The notes below the pieces were generated by a model. The model searched no databases. It saw nothing but the letters and a program-made list of their open reading frames with translations, and was not told the origin of the DNA. 64,000 nt of DNA from Paraphaeosphaeria minitans (taxonomy: Eukaryota > Ascomycota > Dothideomycetes > Pleosporales > Didymosphaeriaceae): assembly GCA_015832175.1 (NCBI GenBank), contig WJXW01000005.1:310001-374000 (forward strand). The letters are read 5' to 3'. This document shows positions 9,561-19,933 of this stretch, piece after piece (the stretch's first letter is position 1; the number at the start of each line of letters is the position of its first letter). A program made the position numbers and the translations under genes.

Positions 9561-10538
9561 ATGCCAGATTTCGCGGAAACTCTGTCTGATCAAGTTGCCG
9601 TGTCCGCGCTCGAAAATGATCGCTTTGTTTCGGTCTTCAAACCCGAAAGCATGGGCAACACAGCTAAGATCGCGTATGGGGGTTGCGCCATCGCCATCGC
9701 CATCTCAGCAGCATACCAGACCCTGGACAGCCAACATTCTCTTTACACTGCCATGGGTCATTACCTCGGGCCCGCGCTGATCGACCGACCTCTTTTCGCA
9801 GCTGTGCGTCGAATCAGAGACACCAGAACTTTCGCGACGCGTCAAGTGGAGATCAGTCAGATACAAGACAATGGGAGCGCGCGAGTCTGCATGATAGTCT
9901 CGCTGGATTTCCATGCGAGGGAGAAGGCTTCCCTCCTCGAATACTCTGCGTCGCCGTCCATTCGGTATCTGTCGGTTGAGACTCTACCAACAGTAAAGCA
10001 GGCGAGTGAAGACATGGTTACCCGAGGGGCAGTGTCGAGGGCCACTCTCGATTTCAACGAGAGCCAATACGCGTTGAGGGAACGGCTTGTAGAGTCACGC
10101 TCTTGTCCTGAGGGGATGGCCTTCCAAACCATGAATGGCGAGATCAAATTGCCTACTACCCAAGACAACCTTCCTCTAGTCGATAGGTTCTCAGGCGACT
10201 ATTTCAAAGCCAGACACCCGCTCGCGAATCAAGCTGAACAGATGGCCGCGTTGGGATTCATCATGGACGCAGCTCTGTCGTTCATTCCTCTTACCCATTC
10301 TTCCATGTCGCTGAGAGATGCCACCGCATGTTCAAGTCTTGATTTCGCATTGCGGATATTCGCCTACGATATCGACATCAACGACTGGCATTTCAGAGAG
10401 TTCAAGACGGTGGTCGGTGGTGAGGGGAGAACGTACTCGGAGTCCAGACTTTGGAATGAAGCGGGAAAAATGGTCGCAAACATGACGCAACAGTCCATCT
10501 TGCGGCCGTTTGCGCTACCGCCGAAGGCATCACTGTAA
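9561..10538 (+). CDS. TesB-like acyl-CoA thioesterase (double hotdog)
   Basis: Intronless, 325 aa. Predicted to hydrolyse acyl-CoA thioesters. The N-terminal hotdog shows the family pattern: a GG-containing helix (YGGCAIAIAISAAY), YTAMGHYLGPALIDRPLF, then strands with RRIRDTRTFATRQVEISQ. The C-terminal hotdog has ACSSLDFALRIF, where bacterial TesB has SLDH (the His is replaced by Phe), and ends with VANMTQQSILRP, keeping the catalytic-region Gln. The C-terminus, KASL, is not a canonical peroxisomal PTS1, so location is uncertain. Length matches two-domain TesB proteins. Substrate is unknown. It could also belong to the diverged fungal thioesterase-like group. Confidence 0.85.
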   Translation: MPDFAETLSDQVAVSALENDRFVSVFKPESMGNTAKIAYGGCAIAIAISAAYQTLDSQHSLYTAMGHYLGPALIDRPLFAAVRRIRDTRTFATRQVEISQIQDNGSARVCMIVSLDFHAREKASLLEYSASPSIRYLSVETLPTVKQASEDMVTRGAVSRATLDFNESQYALRERLVESRSCPEGMAFQTMNGEIKLPTTQDNLPLVDRFSGDYFKARHPLANQAEQMAALGFIMDAALSFIPLTHSSMSLRDATACSSLDFALRIFAYDIDINDWHFREFKTVVGGEGRTYSESRLWNEAGKMVANMTQQSILRPFALPPKASL

Positions 10539-11268
10539 AATAGTCTGTAACACCGGCTTCTTGGATATCTCCACTCCATACACAGCGTCTGTGTACAAAA
10601 GAGAGGATGAATGGGGGCCGTTTGGCAGAGTCTTTCCAACTGCAAATGTCAGCGCGAGGCTTAGAGCAGACAGAGAGTATTATGATGTAGCTAGATGCAT
10701 TTGGAATCCAGTATACAAACCATTACAGTTATGCGGTTCATGTGCAGCCAGTGCTTGGTCGACTGAGAGGGTTCACCTGCTATGCGTGATGGGCGACAAT
10801 GACCGTCAAGCGTCTGCTCGATTGGGAAGCTGTCACAGTGAAGCTGGGCGGCGCTGGGCGTCGAACGTGCACGTTTACCTACCCCTCACCTCGGAAGAGA
10901 AGGATTCTAGAACACGATCTGAAGGGTACGTGGGTATATGAGAGATGGTGTCTCAGACGGAACAGAACAGCAGCCCGGCGCGCAACCAGTAGTTATAAAC
11001 ATTCCATTCAATTCTATTCCCTTTTTTATTTCCATTCCTGGGACCGGTTCGCGGTATTGCTCACATCCTTTCTTCTTTTTACACTCACTTCACCACCGCC
11101 GCCATGAGGATCTCTCACAGACCGGATCTCAATGTACCACTGCAGCACCCCCTTCCGAACCCCTCAATATGCGTCAAAGCAGAGGGCATCGAGAATTGAG
11201 CGCTCTAGTGGAGACCTCCCGGCGCCGCTTCCGAGCCTCACCAGCGGCGATGCAAACCTACACCTACC
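10539..11268. other. Intergenic region between convergent genes
   Basis: The 3' ends of the thioesterase (+) and the hypothetical gene (-) face each other here. Several short frames exist but none has family features. A TTATTTCC-rich stretch near 11000-11090 is pyrimidine-rich. Confidence 0.4.
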
Positions 11269-11940
11269 CTACAACGGCGCAGGCCGCCACTGCAGCAAAC
11301 GCCCCACCGCCTCCTCGACGTCCCGCCTCCTCCGTTCCCTCCCCCTGTCACTCTCCCGAGAAAGCACCTCCTCCATGACCAACCCATTCTGGAAGAAGTT
11401 CCGCAGAGCCGTCTTTTCCCTCTCGCCCGTCCACACGGCAAACTCAAAGTCCAACCCGTACCGCTCCAGCATGCAGTACAGCAGCCACGGGCCCTTCCAC
11501 TTATCCTCGTCTTGGCCTCCGTTGGTGGGGACCTGGAGACGCTGGAGTTTCTGCCGCAGCAGCATTTCGATACCCGCGTTGGCGGGGGCGCCGAAGTCGA
11601 TGTCTGCGTATGTGGGAGAAGCGGAGAGGGTGCGGATGCGGAGGGAGGTGCGGAAGGTGGTAGTTTTGGTGTGGTCGGCGACTTTCCAGGTGCGAGCGTT
11701 TGGCGAGGCGAAGCAGAGGGTGTATTTCATCCTGCGGAGGTGGACGAGGGCGGCTTCGCGGACGGGGGGAGGTTCTGGTTTGGGGTCGGATACTGTGGTC
11801 ACGAGAGGTGGGACTGTGGCTGACCAGGGTGTTGTCGGGGAGTGTTTGATTATGTGGAGGGAGTGGATGGTGAGCGGGGGGGTCTCTGTAGGGAGGGGGA
11901 GTGAGGTTGCGCGGGAGAGGGCGAGGCGGTAATTCTCCAT
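11269..11940 (-). CDS. Hypothetical fungal protein
   Basis: Single-exon 223-aa protein with no recognised domain. The first 140 residues read like alternating strands (LTIHSLHIIKHSPTTPW, VHLRRMKYTLCFASPNA). The middle has a conserved-looking WKGPWLLYCMLERYGLDFEF segment. The C-terminus is helical and rich in Arg and Glu. Codon use and G/C third positions match neighbouring genes, which supports it being real. Downstream in the same direction from ERG28, about 300 bp away. No function is proposed. Confidence 0.65.
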   Translation of the reverse strand: MENYRLALSRATSLPLPTETPPLTIHSLHIIKHSPTTPWSATVPPLVTTVSDPKPEPPPVREAALVHLRRMKYTLCFASPNARTWKVADHTKTTTFRTSLRIRTLSASPTYADIDFGAPANAGIEMLLRQKLQRLQVPTNGGQDEDKWKGPWLLYCMLERYGLDFEFAVWTGEREKTALRNFFQNGLVMEEVLSRESDRGRERRRRDVEEAVGRLLQWRPAPL

Positions 11941-12237
11941 CTTGTGTGAGCAAGGGAGTGGGACGTATCTTCGACGCTGGACTTGTCAGGGAAGCTTTGA
12001 GCGTCCCATCTTCGCTTACTTAAAGGGGTAGGAATCTGTTTTGCGCGTGCGACTACATTTCAACAATTAAACACCAAACTTGGTACTATTTACGTGCGGC
12101 TCCACAATTCGCTCGACAAACCAGAACACCTTCCTCTTACTAATCCGAGTGGCCCCAAGGCTCTTTTGTCTTCTAAACCATCCAGCGTTCCGGATTAGTG
12201 CCATAGTTCGACGCCTCTTCCACTCCTATCTCTTTTC

Positions 12238-12691
12238 CTACCCAACATACGCCCCCCTTGCACCCACCATCCAGCCCAGGCCCACTACAGTCACCCCCAA
12301 CGGCACCGCCGCATCCCCCACCCGTACCGTCCTTCCCACCACCACCTCGCTCCCAAGCAGCCAAATCACGCCCACGTACGTCCCTAGGGCGAGGTCGTAC
12401 AGCGCCTTGTTGCGTATTTCCCACGCGGCGTAGGCGCGGATCGCGCCTATGGTGATGTTGAGCACACCGTACAGGTGCGCGAGGAGTGGCGTATGTGGAG
12501 GGGAAGAAGGGCCGGAGAAGGGCTTGAGCGAGGTGCGGGGGGAGGCGTAGCAGATTACGCTGTGGAGGGTGGCCATCAGGGCGGTCTATGTGGGGATGTT
12601 GGAGGTTAGAACGTTGGTAGGGGAGGGGGAGAAAGATGCGTACGAAGAAGATGAAGTAGGGGAGGTAGCCGTCTTCTTGGGCTATTGTCAT
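12238..12691 (-). CDS. ERG28: Ergosterol biosynthesis scaffold ERG28
   Basis: Small ER membrane protein that tethers the sterol C-4 demethylation enzymes (Erg25, Erg26, Erg27). Exons are 12691..12644 and 12585..12238, about 131 aa, with a 58-nt intron that has a GTACGC donor, TTCTAAC branch point and TAG acceptor. Joining gives DGYLPYFIFF then TALMATLHSVICY, the expected first membrane segment. The conserved block follows: LYGVLNITIGAIRAYAAW, ALYDLALGTYVGVIWLLGSE and a last helix ending GLGWMVGARGAYVG. About four hydrophobic segments are visible, and length fits the family. The first exon is short, and its start was chosen because the ATG is directly followed by the conserved DGYLP segment. 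Confidence 0.88.
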
Positions 12692-13865
12692 TGGATTGCG
12701 AAGGGTATGGATGGAAGTAACAGAATGTGGTGGCTGTGGTGATGTGCTGAACGATGGATGTTTTTTTTTCATGAATTGAATTTGGCAATTTCGAAACCGG
12801 GACTTGAGCTAGGTGTACCACGGCATCGTAGGACTGTTTAAATATCGTGTTGTGCGCCCGAATAGGCCGTAGGTAGAGGCGTTCCGGTCGGAGAGCCGCC
12901 GCGTGTAATACATTCCACTCAACATTGTTCCCGTCTGAGGCTGACGCCCGGATGAAGCGAGGGCCCGATCAGTTTGAATGAGAAATTTTCCGCCATGCGA
13001 TGAAGGCGTTGATGAGCATGCGTGGTATTTTGGATTCAATGAGGTAGTTCCGCAAAAGCAAAAGCAGTGCAGCAATCGTCCCAGTCTGCGAAAGTTAGCC
13101 TACGGTAGGTACCTACCTGCCTACCTACTTCTTGGACTCGGCGCCACGGTATGTTCGTAACCCTTGAGCTGAGCGCGACAAGAGCACGTTCGCGTACATG
13201 AGGTTCGCAAACTCCCATAGGTTCTCGGCCTCCCGAAAGGGGAAGCCTGCGGCATCCATCGACCGCAGCACCCCTTGGCACATCTCATCCGCCCACTTGG
13301 TTACCTACCCGTACCTCGTCGTCATCATGCCCAACCGAACATTGAAACGAGAAAAAGAGAGCCGCTTTCGCGAGTGTTGATTGCTGTTGCCCTCCACCTA
13401 TAGTAACAAATGATGATGTGTTGCGTGAATACATTCTGTTCCTCGAGGTCCGACAGCTCGTCCTGGTGGCGTCTGCCGCGACAGAGGGCGCCGCAACTAA
13501 GCATCAGCCTAAGACGCGGCAGCGAAAATAGCACCGAAAAGGGTCTGCACTGGATCCCAAGGCCCTAGGAAAGCTTCAGCGCCATTTTCACGCCGCAAAG
13601 GGCAACCGTCGAATGCAGTGAATTGTGCTTGGCGATCGTTCATTCGTTCAGATGCTGCTCAATATTTGGACATGTCAGGAACATGGACGGGCTACGGTAG
13701 CCCTGCAGCAGCATTTGCGCCGCCGACAGAGGCATGTAGGATTCAATGTGGGCGTTTTCTTCAGGGTATCTAGTGACAACAAGGAGATGCATCTCTCAGG
13801 GGAGCTATGCAAAATGTGATGTGAAGAGTGCACGCAAAGAATTGTATGGTGTGCGCGTACACGTG

Positions 13866-14036
13866 ACCAATCAGATGTCATGTATAAAAGAACTCAGCGT
13901 TGTACACCAATCAGATGCCACTTATAAAAGGACTCTACGTTGTACACCAATCAGATGCCGCTTATAAAAGGACTCAGCGTTGTACACCAATCAGATGCCA
14001 TGTGTTAAAGAATTCAACACTGTACACCAATCAGAT
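13866..14036 (+). repeat. 40-bp tandem array carrying CCAAT and TATAAAAG boxes
   Basis: Four head-to-tail 40-bp units start at 13866, 13906, 13946 and 13986, with an 11-bp partial fifth at 14026. Each begins ACCAATCAGAT. Units 1-3 have TATAAAAG about 17 bases further on, and unit 4 has the degenerate GTTAAAG. Each ends TGTAC. The sequence differences between units show the array is not a recent assembly artefact. Confidence 0.9.
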
Positions 14037-14963
14037 ACTGGGGAAAATCAATAGTCACACAGCAGGAGAAGGTCGTCCCGCAGCATAGATATCTATCTAG
14101 ATACTCCCTTGTCCTCACACTTTATTGCCTATGCATTAGAATAAATCCTCTTAGATCCTTCCTCACGCCAAACACTCGGTGGTCAGCAAAATGCATCATC
14201 ACGTAACGCGTTGCTGCCTTGCCCCAATCCGCAGGCCGACGCTGACATTCGGTGAGACAGCCCCGCCAGAGCAGCGCTTTCCAGCAGCAACCAGATGCAA
14301 CTGCAACGAGTAGCCCACCGCGAGCTGCACCGCCTTTCGTGCGTATACGATGCTCTGCCAGGCCATGGTTGCGCGAGGCGACGAGCAGCACTGGCAGGAC
14401 GCCTGCGTGGTGACGCGCTTGTTGGGGGCCTCGAGCCTTTGCGTTTGCGGGAGGGCTGTGCATGCGGCGTTGGGGCAGCGTAGGCGATGCTTGTCTGGCA
14501 CAGTCAGGATGCCCGAGGTGGGTCTTGTGCGATGAGATGATGTGCTGGAGAAGGTCGGGGGCCGCCATGCCATGAGTGTTGGTAGACGACGGGCACGGAG
14601 TTGGAGGGTGTGTGACGGGAACAAGACACTGTGCGTTTCATTCGGTCGTGCATTAGGACGATCGACTGTGAATCACGGCCTGTATGACGAAGTGTTTGAT
14701 GGATGGTCATCTTCGGAGAAAGAGACAGTCGTGCATCAGACCAGTGATGGGGGATTTCGTGGCTCGCTCGCTCGCTCTGATTATCAGACCACCTAGGTAC
14801 CTGGGCAGGGTTCCCCAGAGCCGTAAGCATTTCTACATGGCCAGAAGTTGGAACCCACGGCGAGACTAGCGTCACGCTCAGCTTATTTTTAACGTTTAAG
14901 AGAGATGAGTGAGATGAACCATGGCATTAGCGTATGGATTGAGTGGAGCCACGTGAGGCGCGG

Positions 14964-15054
14964 GTACCTACCTAACAGTACCTACCTAACAGTACCTACC
15001 TAACAGTACCTACCTAACAGTACCTACCTAACAGTACCTACCTAACAGTACCTA
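14964..15054 (+). repeat. 14-bp minisatellite (GTACCTACCTAACA)n
   Basis: Six perfect 14-bp units from 14964 to 15047 plus a 7-bp partial. It is built from the TACCTACCT motif that is scattered through other intergenic regions of this window. Confidence 0.95.
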
Positions 15055-15760
15055 TGCTCTGGCAGCTCGCTCGGCGAAGGTTTTGCGAGAATAACGGCGG
15101 TAGGGCTGCGAAGGAGGGAGGATTCTACCAAAGCAATCAATCGCCGACATGCCAATATCCCACAGCAAGGGGAAAGGAGGCACAAGCTTACTCTCTGACC
15201 ACGTTCGCTCGAGGACGGTTTGACGGTCGATTCCCGACCATGCATGACTTTTCGGGCACAGCATGGCATAGCATTCCTCGTGGCTGGGGTTACGGGCGGG
15301 GGCTCAACGCCCCGTCTGCTGACAGGCGCTGCGTGATTGGGTCGCCAGCCTGCCTTGCGCCCCCTAGCAAGCCAACCTCTTTGATTTCATCGCCGCTCGC
15401 GCCCCCGATTCGGGCATGCTGAAAAGGAAAGGCGTGTAGGTGGAGCTGTGGAGCCTCCCGCTAATCCTGCTGCTGCTATTTCTGGGCGGGCTCTGCGGCC
15501 AAGTGCAGCGGATGGACGAGGATATAAGGGTTGTGGAGTTCGCTGGTAAACTTCATCATCACACAACAACAATCAGGACATTCACTCCCGCTTCAAACAC
15601 TACCAACATTCGCTGTTTGCTTCCGGCTCGGTTCTTCTGCTTTCAAGTCCTTGACTCCTTCCAGCAACACACCTCCTCTCCACTAACACACTTCCTCTTT
15701 CGGAAGACTACACCACCACCACCACCACCAACCTTCAACACCCCACACACCACATCCACA

Positions 15761-16342
15761 ATGAAGGGTTTCACTTTCGCCACCGTCGCCGCCCTCGCCG
15801 CCACCACCTTGGCCGCCACCGTCAAGCTCGAGCAAACAGCCTGCATCCAAGCCAACGCCACCTCGCTCTTCCAATTCAACGTCGAAGTCGACAAACTCAC
15901 CGTCATCAACCTCGACTCCGTCTGCGGCCTGAAGCTCGTCTCCGCCAACGGCGCCGACGTCAACGCCATCAAATGCCAAGCCTACATGGACGCCGAAGGC
16001 AAGAACAAGGGCTCCAAAGAATTCACCTTCGCCGACCCCGCCCAGATCGCGACCAACCCCGTCCAGGAAAAGGCCATCCTGTGCGTAGGCTCCGGCGCCG
16101 TGCCCACCGCCCAGCCCACCACCTTCGCCGCCGTCACCACGTCTGCTGCGCTCGCGGCGTCCACTGGTGGCGCGTCCGCTACGGGCAGCGGCAACGGCAA
16201 CGGTAACAGCACCAGCGGCAAGCCGTCTTCGCCTAGCCCCTCGTCTTCGTCGACGAACGCCCCGGGCGAGGGCGCCGCTTCTACTCTTAGCATGAGCCTC
16301 GGTGCGCTCTCCTTCGCCGCTGTCGCTGCGCTCTTCTTGTAA
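15761..16342 (+). CDS. Small secreted GPI-anchored cell-surface protein
   Basis: 193 aa. The start at 15761 is chosen because the sequence then begins with a clear signal peptide (MKGFTFATVAALAATTLAA). The frame is open upstream, but only through a CA/CT-rich leader. The mature core of about 100 residues has four cysteines (ACIQ, VCGL, KCQA, ILCV), enough for two disulfides, and one N-glycosylation site (NAT). A Ser/Thr/Gly/Pro-rich stalk follows from about residue 128, then a hydrophobic C-terminus (SLGALSFAAVAALFL) typical of a GPI-attachment signal. Codon use is strongly biased to C-ending codons, suggesting high expression. Probably a plasma-membrane or cell-wall protein. I do not recognise the core fold. 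Confidence 0.85.
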   Translation: MKGFTFATVAALAATTLAATVKLEQTACIQANATSLFQFNVEVDKLTVINLDSVCGLKLVSANGADVNAIKCQAYMDAEGKNKGSKEFTFADPAQIATNPVQEKAILCVGSGAVPTAQPTTFAAVTTSAALAASTGGASATGSGNGNGNSTSGKPSSPSPSSSSTNAPGEGAASTLSMSLGALSFAAVAALFL

Positions 16343-17731
16343 ACACCTCTTTCTCTCTCTCGATCAGCTTCAGCGCAGGAGTTCTTGTAGCATATGCATG
16401 GCTACGGCGTTTCGTCATTTTTTTTTTTATTTTTTTTTGGATTCGAGCAATGGGATAGAAAGGGACTGCGATTGCTCGGGCTCACGCTTTTGCGAGCTCG
16501 TGGGGATCGGGATGCTTAATTTTTCTTTTTCAACGACTACAGCGGGATACCAGGACTGCATACCTACCTAACGGCCAGCGCCATAAGTCACTCCCTCACT
16601 CACTCACACGAGATATCATCTTCTTCATGCCCAGGTGTCTGGGGAGGGCGAGGTGATCCCTCGGCATAGTACCTAATAGATGAATGATAAAAAATAATAA
16701 ACTTCAAAAAAAAAAGATAAATTCCAAAGCTTCAAAACCAAACACATTTCAGCTTCTCTACCTATTATTGTGACTTTTGTCTCGATTTTGATTTTTTGGC
16801 TTCTTGCTCGTTGGTGTTTGTGTCCCAAACCAAACCAAACCAAAAAAAAAAATGAAAAAAATGAACAATGTATCTTTGCGTCTATTGCACGCATGGCTTG
16901 AACATAGGGTGTGAGATGATCCATCGCTACTCTCCCCGTTGCATCAACATCTGCATGATGTGATGTGATATGATACCTAGGCGTTCTTTCGCGAGCTCGA
17001 TGCAACCGAGCCCTCATTCGCTCTTGTCACCGTCAAAGAGGAGCCCCTCAGCTCTCCCCGTACACTCGACCATCTGTAGTGTTTCCGCCGGGAAGAGCTG
17101 TCTCGGAGCTACCCAAGGTCCATCATCACTTACCCTACAATGCATGGCATGAGCCCCATATCCCTTCCAGACGCATTTCACCCCCCGTTGAGATACCCAA
17201 ATACACTTCATCCACCCCAACTATGCCCTCACCCATCCCACGCACTAGCCGCCACAGGGTCAGAGCCGCAGCGGATCGTGGATTCGCAGGCATCGAGATA
17301 GTGCCCGGCGACAGCGGCGCCAGCAGCCTCAGCAGGACCTCTGCCGCACACGGTATCCGCAAACAATGCGCTACGCTCAAGCTACACATTTTCTCTCTCC
17401 GCCCGCTCGAAAATCTCGAGAGATGTTCATCTCCGCTGAAACACGGGTTGGAACTTGCGAAGAAGTGGATTGGGTTAGCGCGGGTGCTGAGGTCCGTAGT
17501 GTACACTGCACAGGAGCTGGTGGCCAGGCCCAACTTGGACATCTGCATTAACAGCTTCCGCGTCGCGTCGCGTCACTACTCCGGGGCGACCCGTCCCTCG
17601 GAAGCGGAAAGTTCCCTGATGCAGACTGCGCGACGAGGGCAGAGACATCGGTGAAGAGGTTGCGTAAAGCGGCAGGTGATCGAGCTGCCAACCTCAGAAT
17701 GAGAGCAATTCAAGCAGCCACTCTAGCCGGT
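16343..17731. other. Intergenic interval between GPI protein and PTC7
   Basis: Contains the GPI-protein 3' region with T-runs (16416-16438) and an A-rich stretch with AACCAAACC repeats (16820-16860). Minus-strand frames between 17014 and 17548 are open, one of them including a WVAPRQLFPAETLQMVEC stretch, but I could not assemble them into a known family. Confidence 0.4.
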
Positions 17732-19036
17732 TTAACCTTTGCGTCGCTTGCACAAGGCAGCAACGACGCTGATATCATCGAGTTTGCCTAATACCATGAG
17801 CTGCGTCATATAACAAAACGTAGCGTGCATGTACTCACCTCCTTCGATGGACAACCCCTCGTCAATCGCCTTCTCCATGTACGGGCTCTCCGCAAAAGGA
17901 TCTTCGGCAATGGTTCGTGCAGCGTTGACCAGCTCCTGGGCAACATATTGCATCCCGTCCGCATAGCTTTGTTCGGCAGGGTCCTTGTCCGGATGCGATA
18001 AACTTTTCTCGTCCAGCCACCTGTACATGCTGTCCACCACGTTCTCCACAACCTCATGTTCCCACAGGTTGTCAACCACGCCATCCGTCATAGCGATGAC
18101 AATGTCATCTTCCTCAATCTCAATACGATCCATTGCCGCGTTTTGAGTGGGCGTATCCGGACTGTTTGTTCCCAACTGCCGCGGGCAATCAAACCAGTGC
18201 CATTGCTCGGTGGTCTTGAAGACGACTTGCTTGTTTTTGGGACGTATGACCAGGATCTGCGAATCGCCCAGCTGGGTAACGTACAGGACGGGGCGCGCCG
18301 GGTTATGAGCATCGGAACTGAGAAGCGCGGCGCATGCGGTCGTGGTGCCGTACCACGCGTTGGGCTCGGACGTTGCATGCTGTGTCTGCTCGAATGCTTT
18401 CTCGAGATACGAAACGGGGTCTGGCTCGTGTTGGGAGTCGTAGTTTGCCTGTTCGGTTTCCAGGGCCCAGAAATGGAGGATCAGTCTCGACCAGAGTCTG
18501 TGGCAAGATCAGCTGGCAGTTCGCCTCAATGTCAACGATGCAATTCCTTACGCAGCATGTCCCTTCTCCTTGGTTGCCCAAGCACCCACGCCATCGTTTG
18601 CCCCGATAAAGTAGTCACTGACCAGCACCGCATCGTCCCCATTTGTGACGCCCCGGATCATTTCACCATTGACCTTGGGCCGCCTGTCTCTGCTCTTGTG
18701 GTGGGTGCTCAAAGGCTCGGAAAAGCTCGTCGACGGCAACGACAAGAAGGGCGGCGGAAAAGGACGCGACGGCCGCTTGTGATACAGTGCATATCCGGCT
18801 TCAAAGTAGAAGGGCGGCTTAGAGACGGGCGGTGCAGCACCTTCTGGAACCGGGGTGGTCGTTCCAACCCTCGGTGTCTGCGCAGGACGCGCATAGAAAT
18901 GCACACTGGCACCACGGAGCGCGAGACATGGGGTTTGCGCAGGCTGGGTTCGCCGGGCGGCAGAGGCGTGCTGGAGTAGAAGGCCGAGAGAGGAGCTGCG
19001 TGGGGTCATGCCAGCTATACGCGAGCGGACGAGCAT
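17732..19036 (-). CDS. PTC7: Mitochondrial PP2C-type protein phosphatase PTC7
   Basis: Mn/Mg-dependent Ser/Thr phosphatase. Its yeast homologue acts in mitochondria, on coenzyme Q biosynthesis among other targets. Exons are 19036..18552, 18497..17839 and 17787..17732, 399 aa. Residues 1-50 are Arg/Ser/Ala-rich with no acidic residues, like a mitochondrial presequence. PP2C motifs appear in order: GANDGVGAW (metal-binding DG), LGDSQILVIR, AMTDGVVDNLW, and GGKLDDISVVAAL (metal-binding DD), the last restored only after splicing intron 2. Intron 2 (17838..17788) is 51 nt, in frame and stop-free, so an unspliced form stays open. A roughly 70-residue Pro/Ser/Arg insert separates the presequence from the catalytic domain. 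Confidence 0.92.
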
Positions 19037-19933
19037 AGGCGCGGTGGCCGCGTTCGCGTATGCGGTGCGGTGCGGGCTCAGATGCGCATGGGAGCGGTTT
19101 GCTTTGGCCGGGCGTGTCTGTTGAGGAGGCGTACATGGCTTCGGAATGGCTGCCTGCGCGCTGAATAATAAGCCGACAGTGACGTCGCAGGCGATCCACG
19201 GCGCAGAGCGGCCGTCTGCCGACTAGACCATCAATTGCTGGACATTGACAATTCGAAAGCACATCACAGAGTTTCTACGGCTTCTTGAAGTAAGCCTACG
19301 TCGCCGTCATCTACACCGACCTGACCTGCATGTGCAGGTACCATCTAGCGGGAGCCCCTATGTGTTTGCTTTTGGCTGTCTGAGGAGTAGTTGCGATGAA
19401 ATGTACTTTGTACTAACTGCCGGGAAGCCCTATGTGTTTGCATTTGGCTGTCTGAGGAGTACTCGCGATGGAATTACTACTTTATACCAACTGCTAACAA
19501 CCCCTACGTGTTGGCTTTTCGCTGTCTGAGTACTTGCGATGGAATTTCTACCTTATACCAACTGCTAACAACCCCTACGTGTTGGCTTTTTTGACCTAAA
19601 GAGTACCTGTAACAAAATTTATACCTTATACTAACTACCAAGAGCCCTTCACCGTTTACCTTTCGCTGTTCAAAGAGTACCTGTGATCAAAATTCATACC
19701 TCATACCAACTGCCAGGAGCCCCTACGTGTTTGCTTTTCCCTGTCCGAAAGCACCCGCGATGAGATTGCATACACAGAGACCCATTTGAGCGAGTAGGTA
19801 TCATGTCGAACGGGAAACCTCCCCCCCAACGCCGCCCAGCCACCCCAGCCAATCCCTCTCGAACGCCGTAGCAATGCAAGCCATCAATAGGCCCCTGACC
19901 AGTGCGGACGCATGCCTCGAACCCCGCCCACGC
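19037..19933. other. PTC7 upstream region with minisatellite
   Basis: PTC7 promoter, GC-rich up to about 19210, followed by the 73-bp repeat block and then the 3' region of the CBS-domain gene. No gene seen. Confidence 0.5.
19356..19790. repeat. Degenerate ~73-bp tandem repeat, six copies
   Basis: Units begin with a CCCCTAYGTGTTTGCTTTT-like block at about 19356, 19427, 19501, 19572, 19645 and 19720, spaced 71-75 bp apart. Each also carries GCTGTCTGAG and GCGATGGAAT-like blocks. Copies differ by substitutions and small indels, so the array is old. Confidence 0.85.

Larger units (their letters stand above)
12692..15760. other. 3-kb repeat-rich interval between ERG28 and GPI protein
   Basis: No confidently recognised gene. 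It holds the 40-bp CCAAT/TATA tandem array (13866-14036), a 14-bp minisatellite (14964-15054) and a TAGGTACCTACCTGCCTACC block near 13105-13128. A minus-strand frame of 148 codons (14122-14568) overlaps a second open frame of 141 codons. Neither shows a known domain, though the region is GC-rich and could encode an unresolved spliced gene. The last 200 bases are the CA/CT-rich leader of the GPI protein, with a GATATAAGG TATA-like box near 15520. Confidence 0.45.

Noticed and set aside
13866..15054. CRISPR-like appearance of the tandem repeats
   Set aside because: Units are head-to-tail without spacers and the genome is eukaryotic. These are minisatellites.
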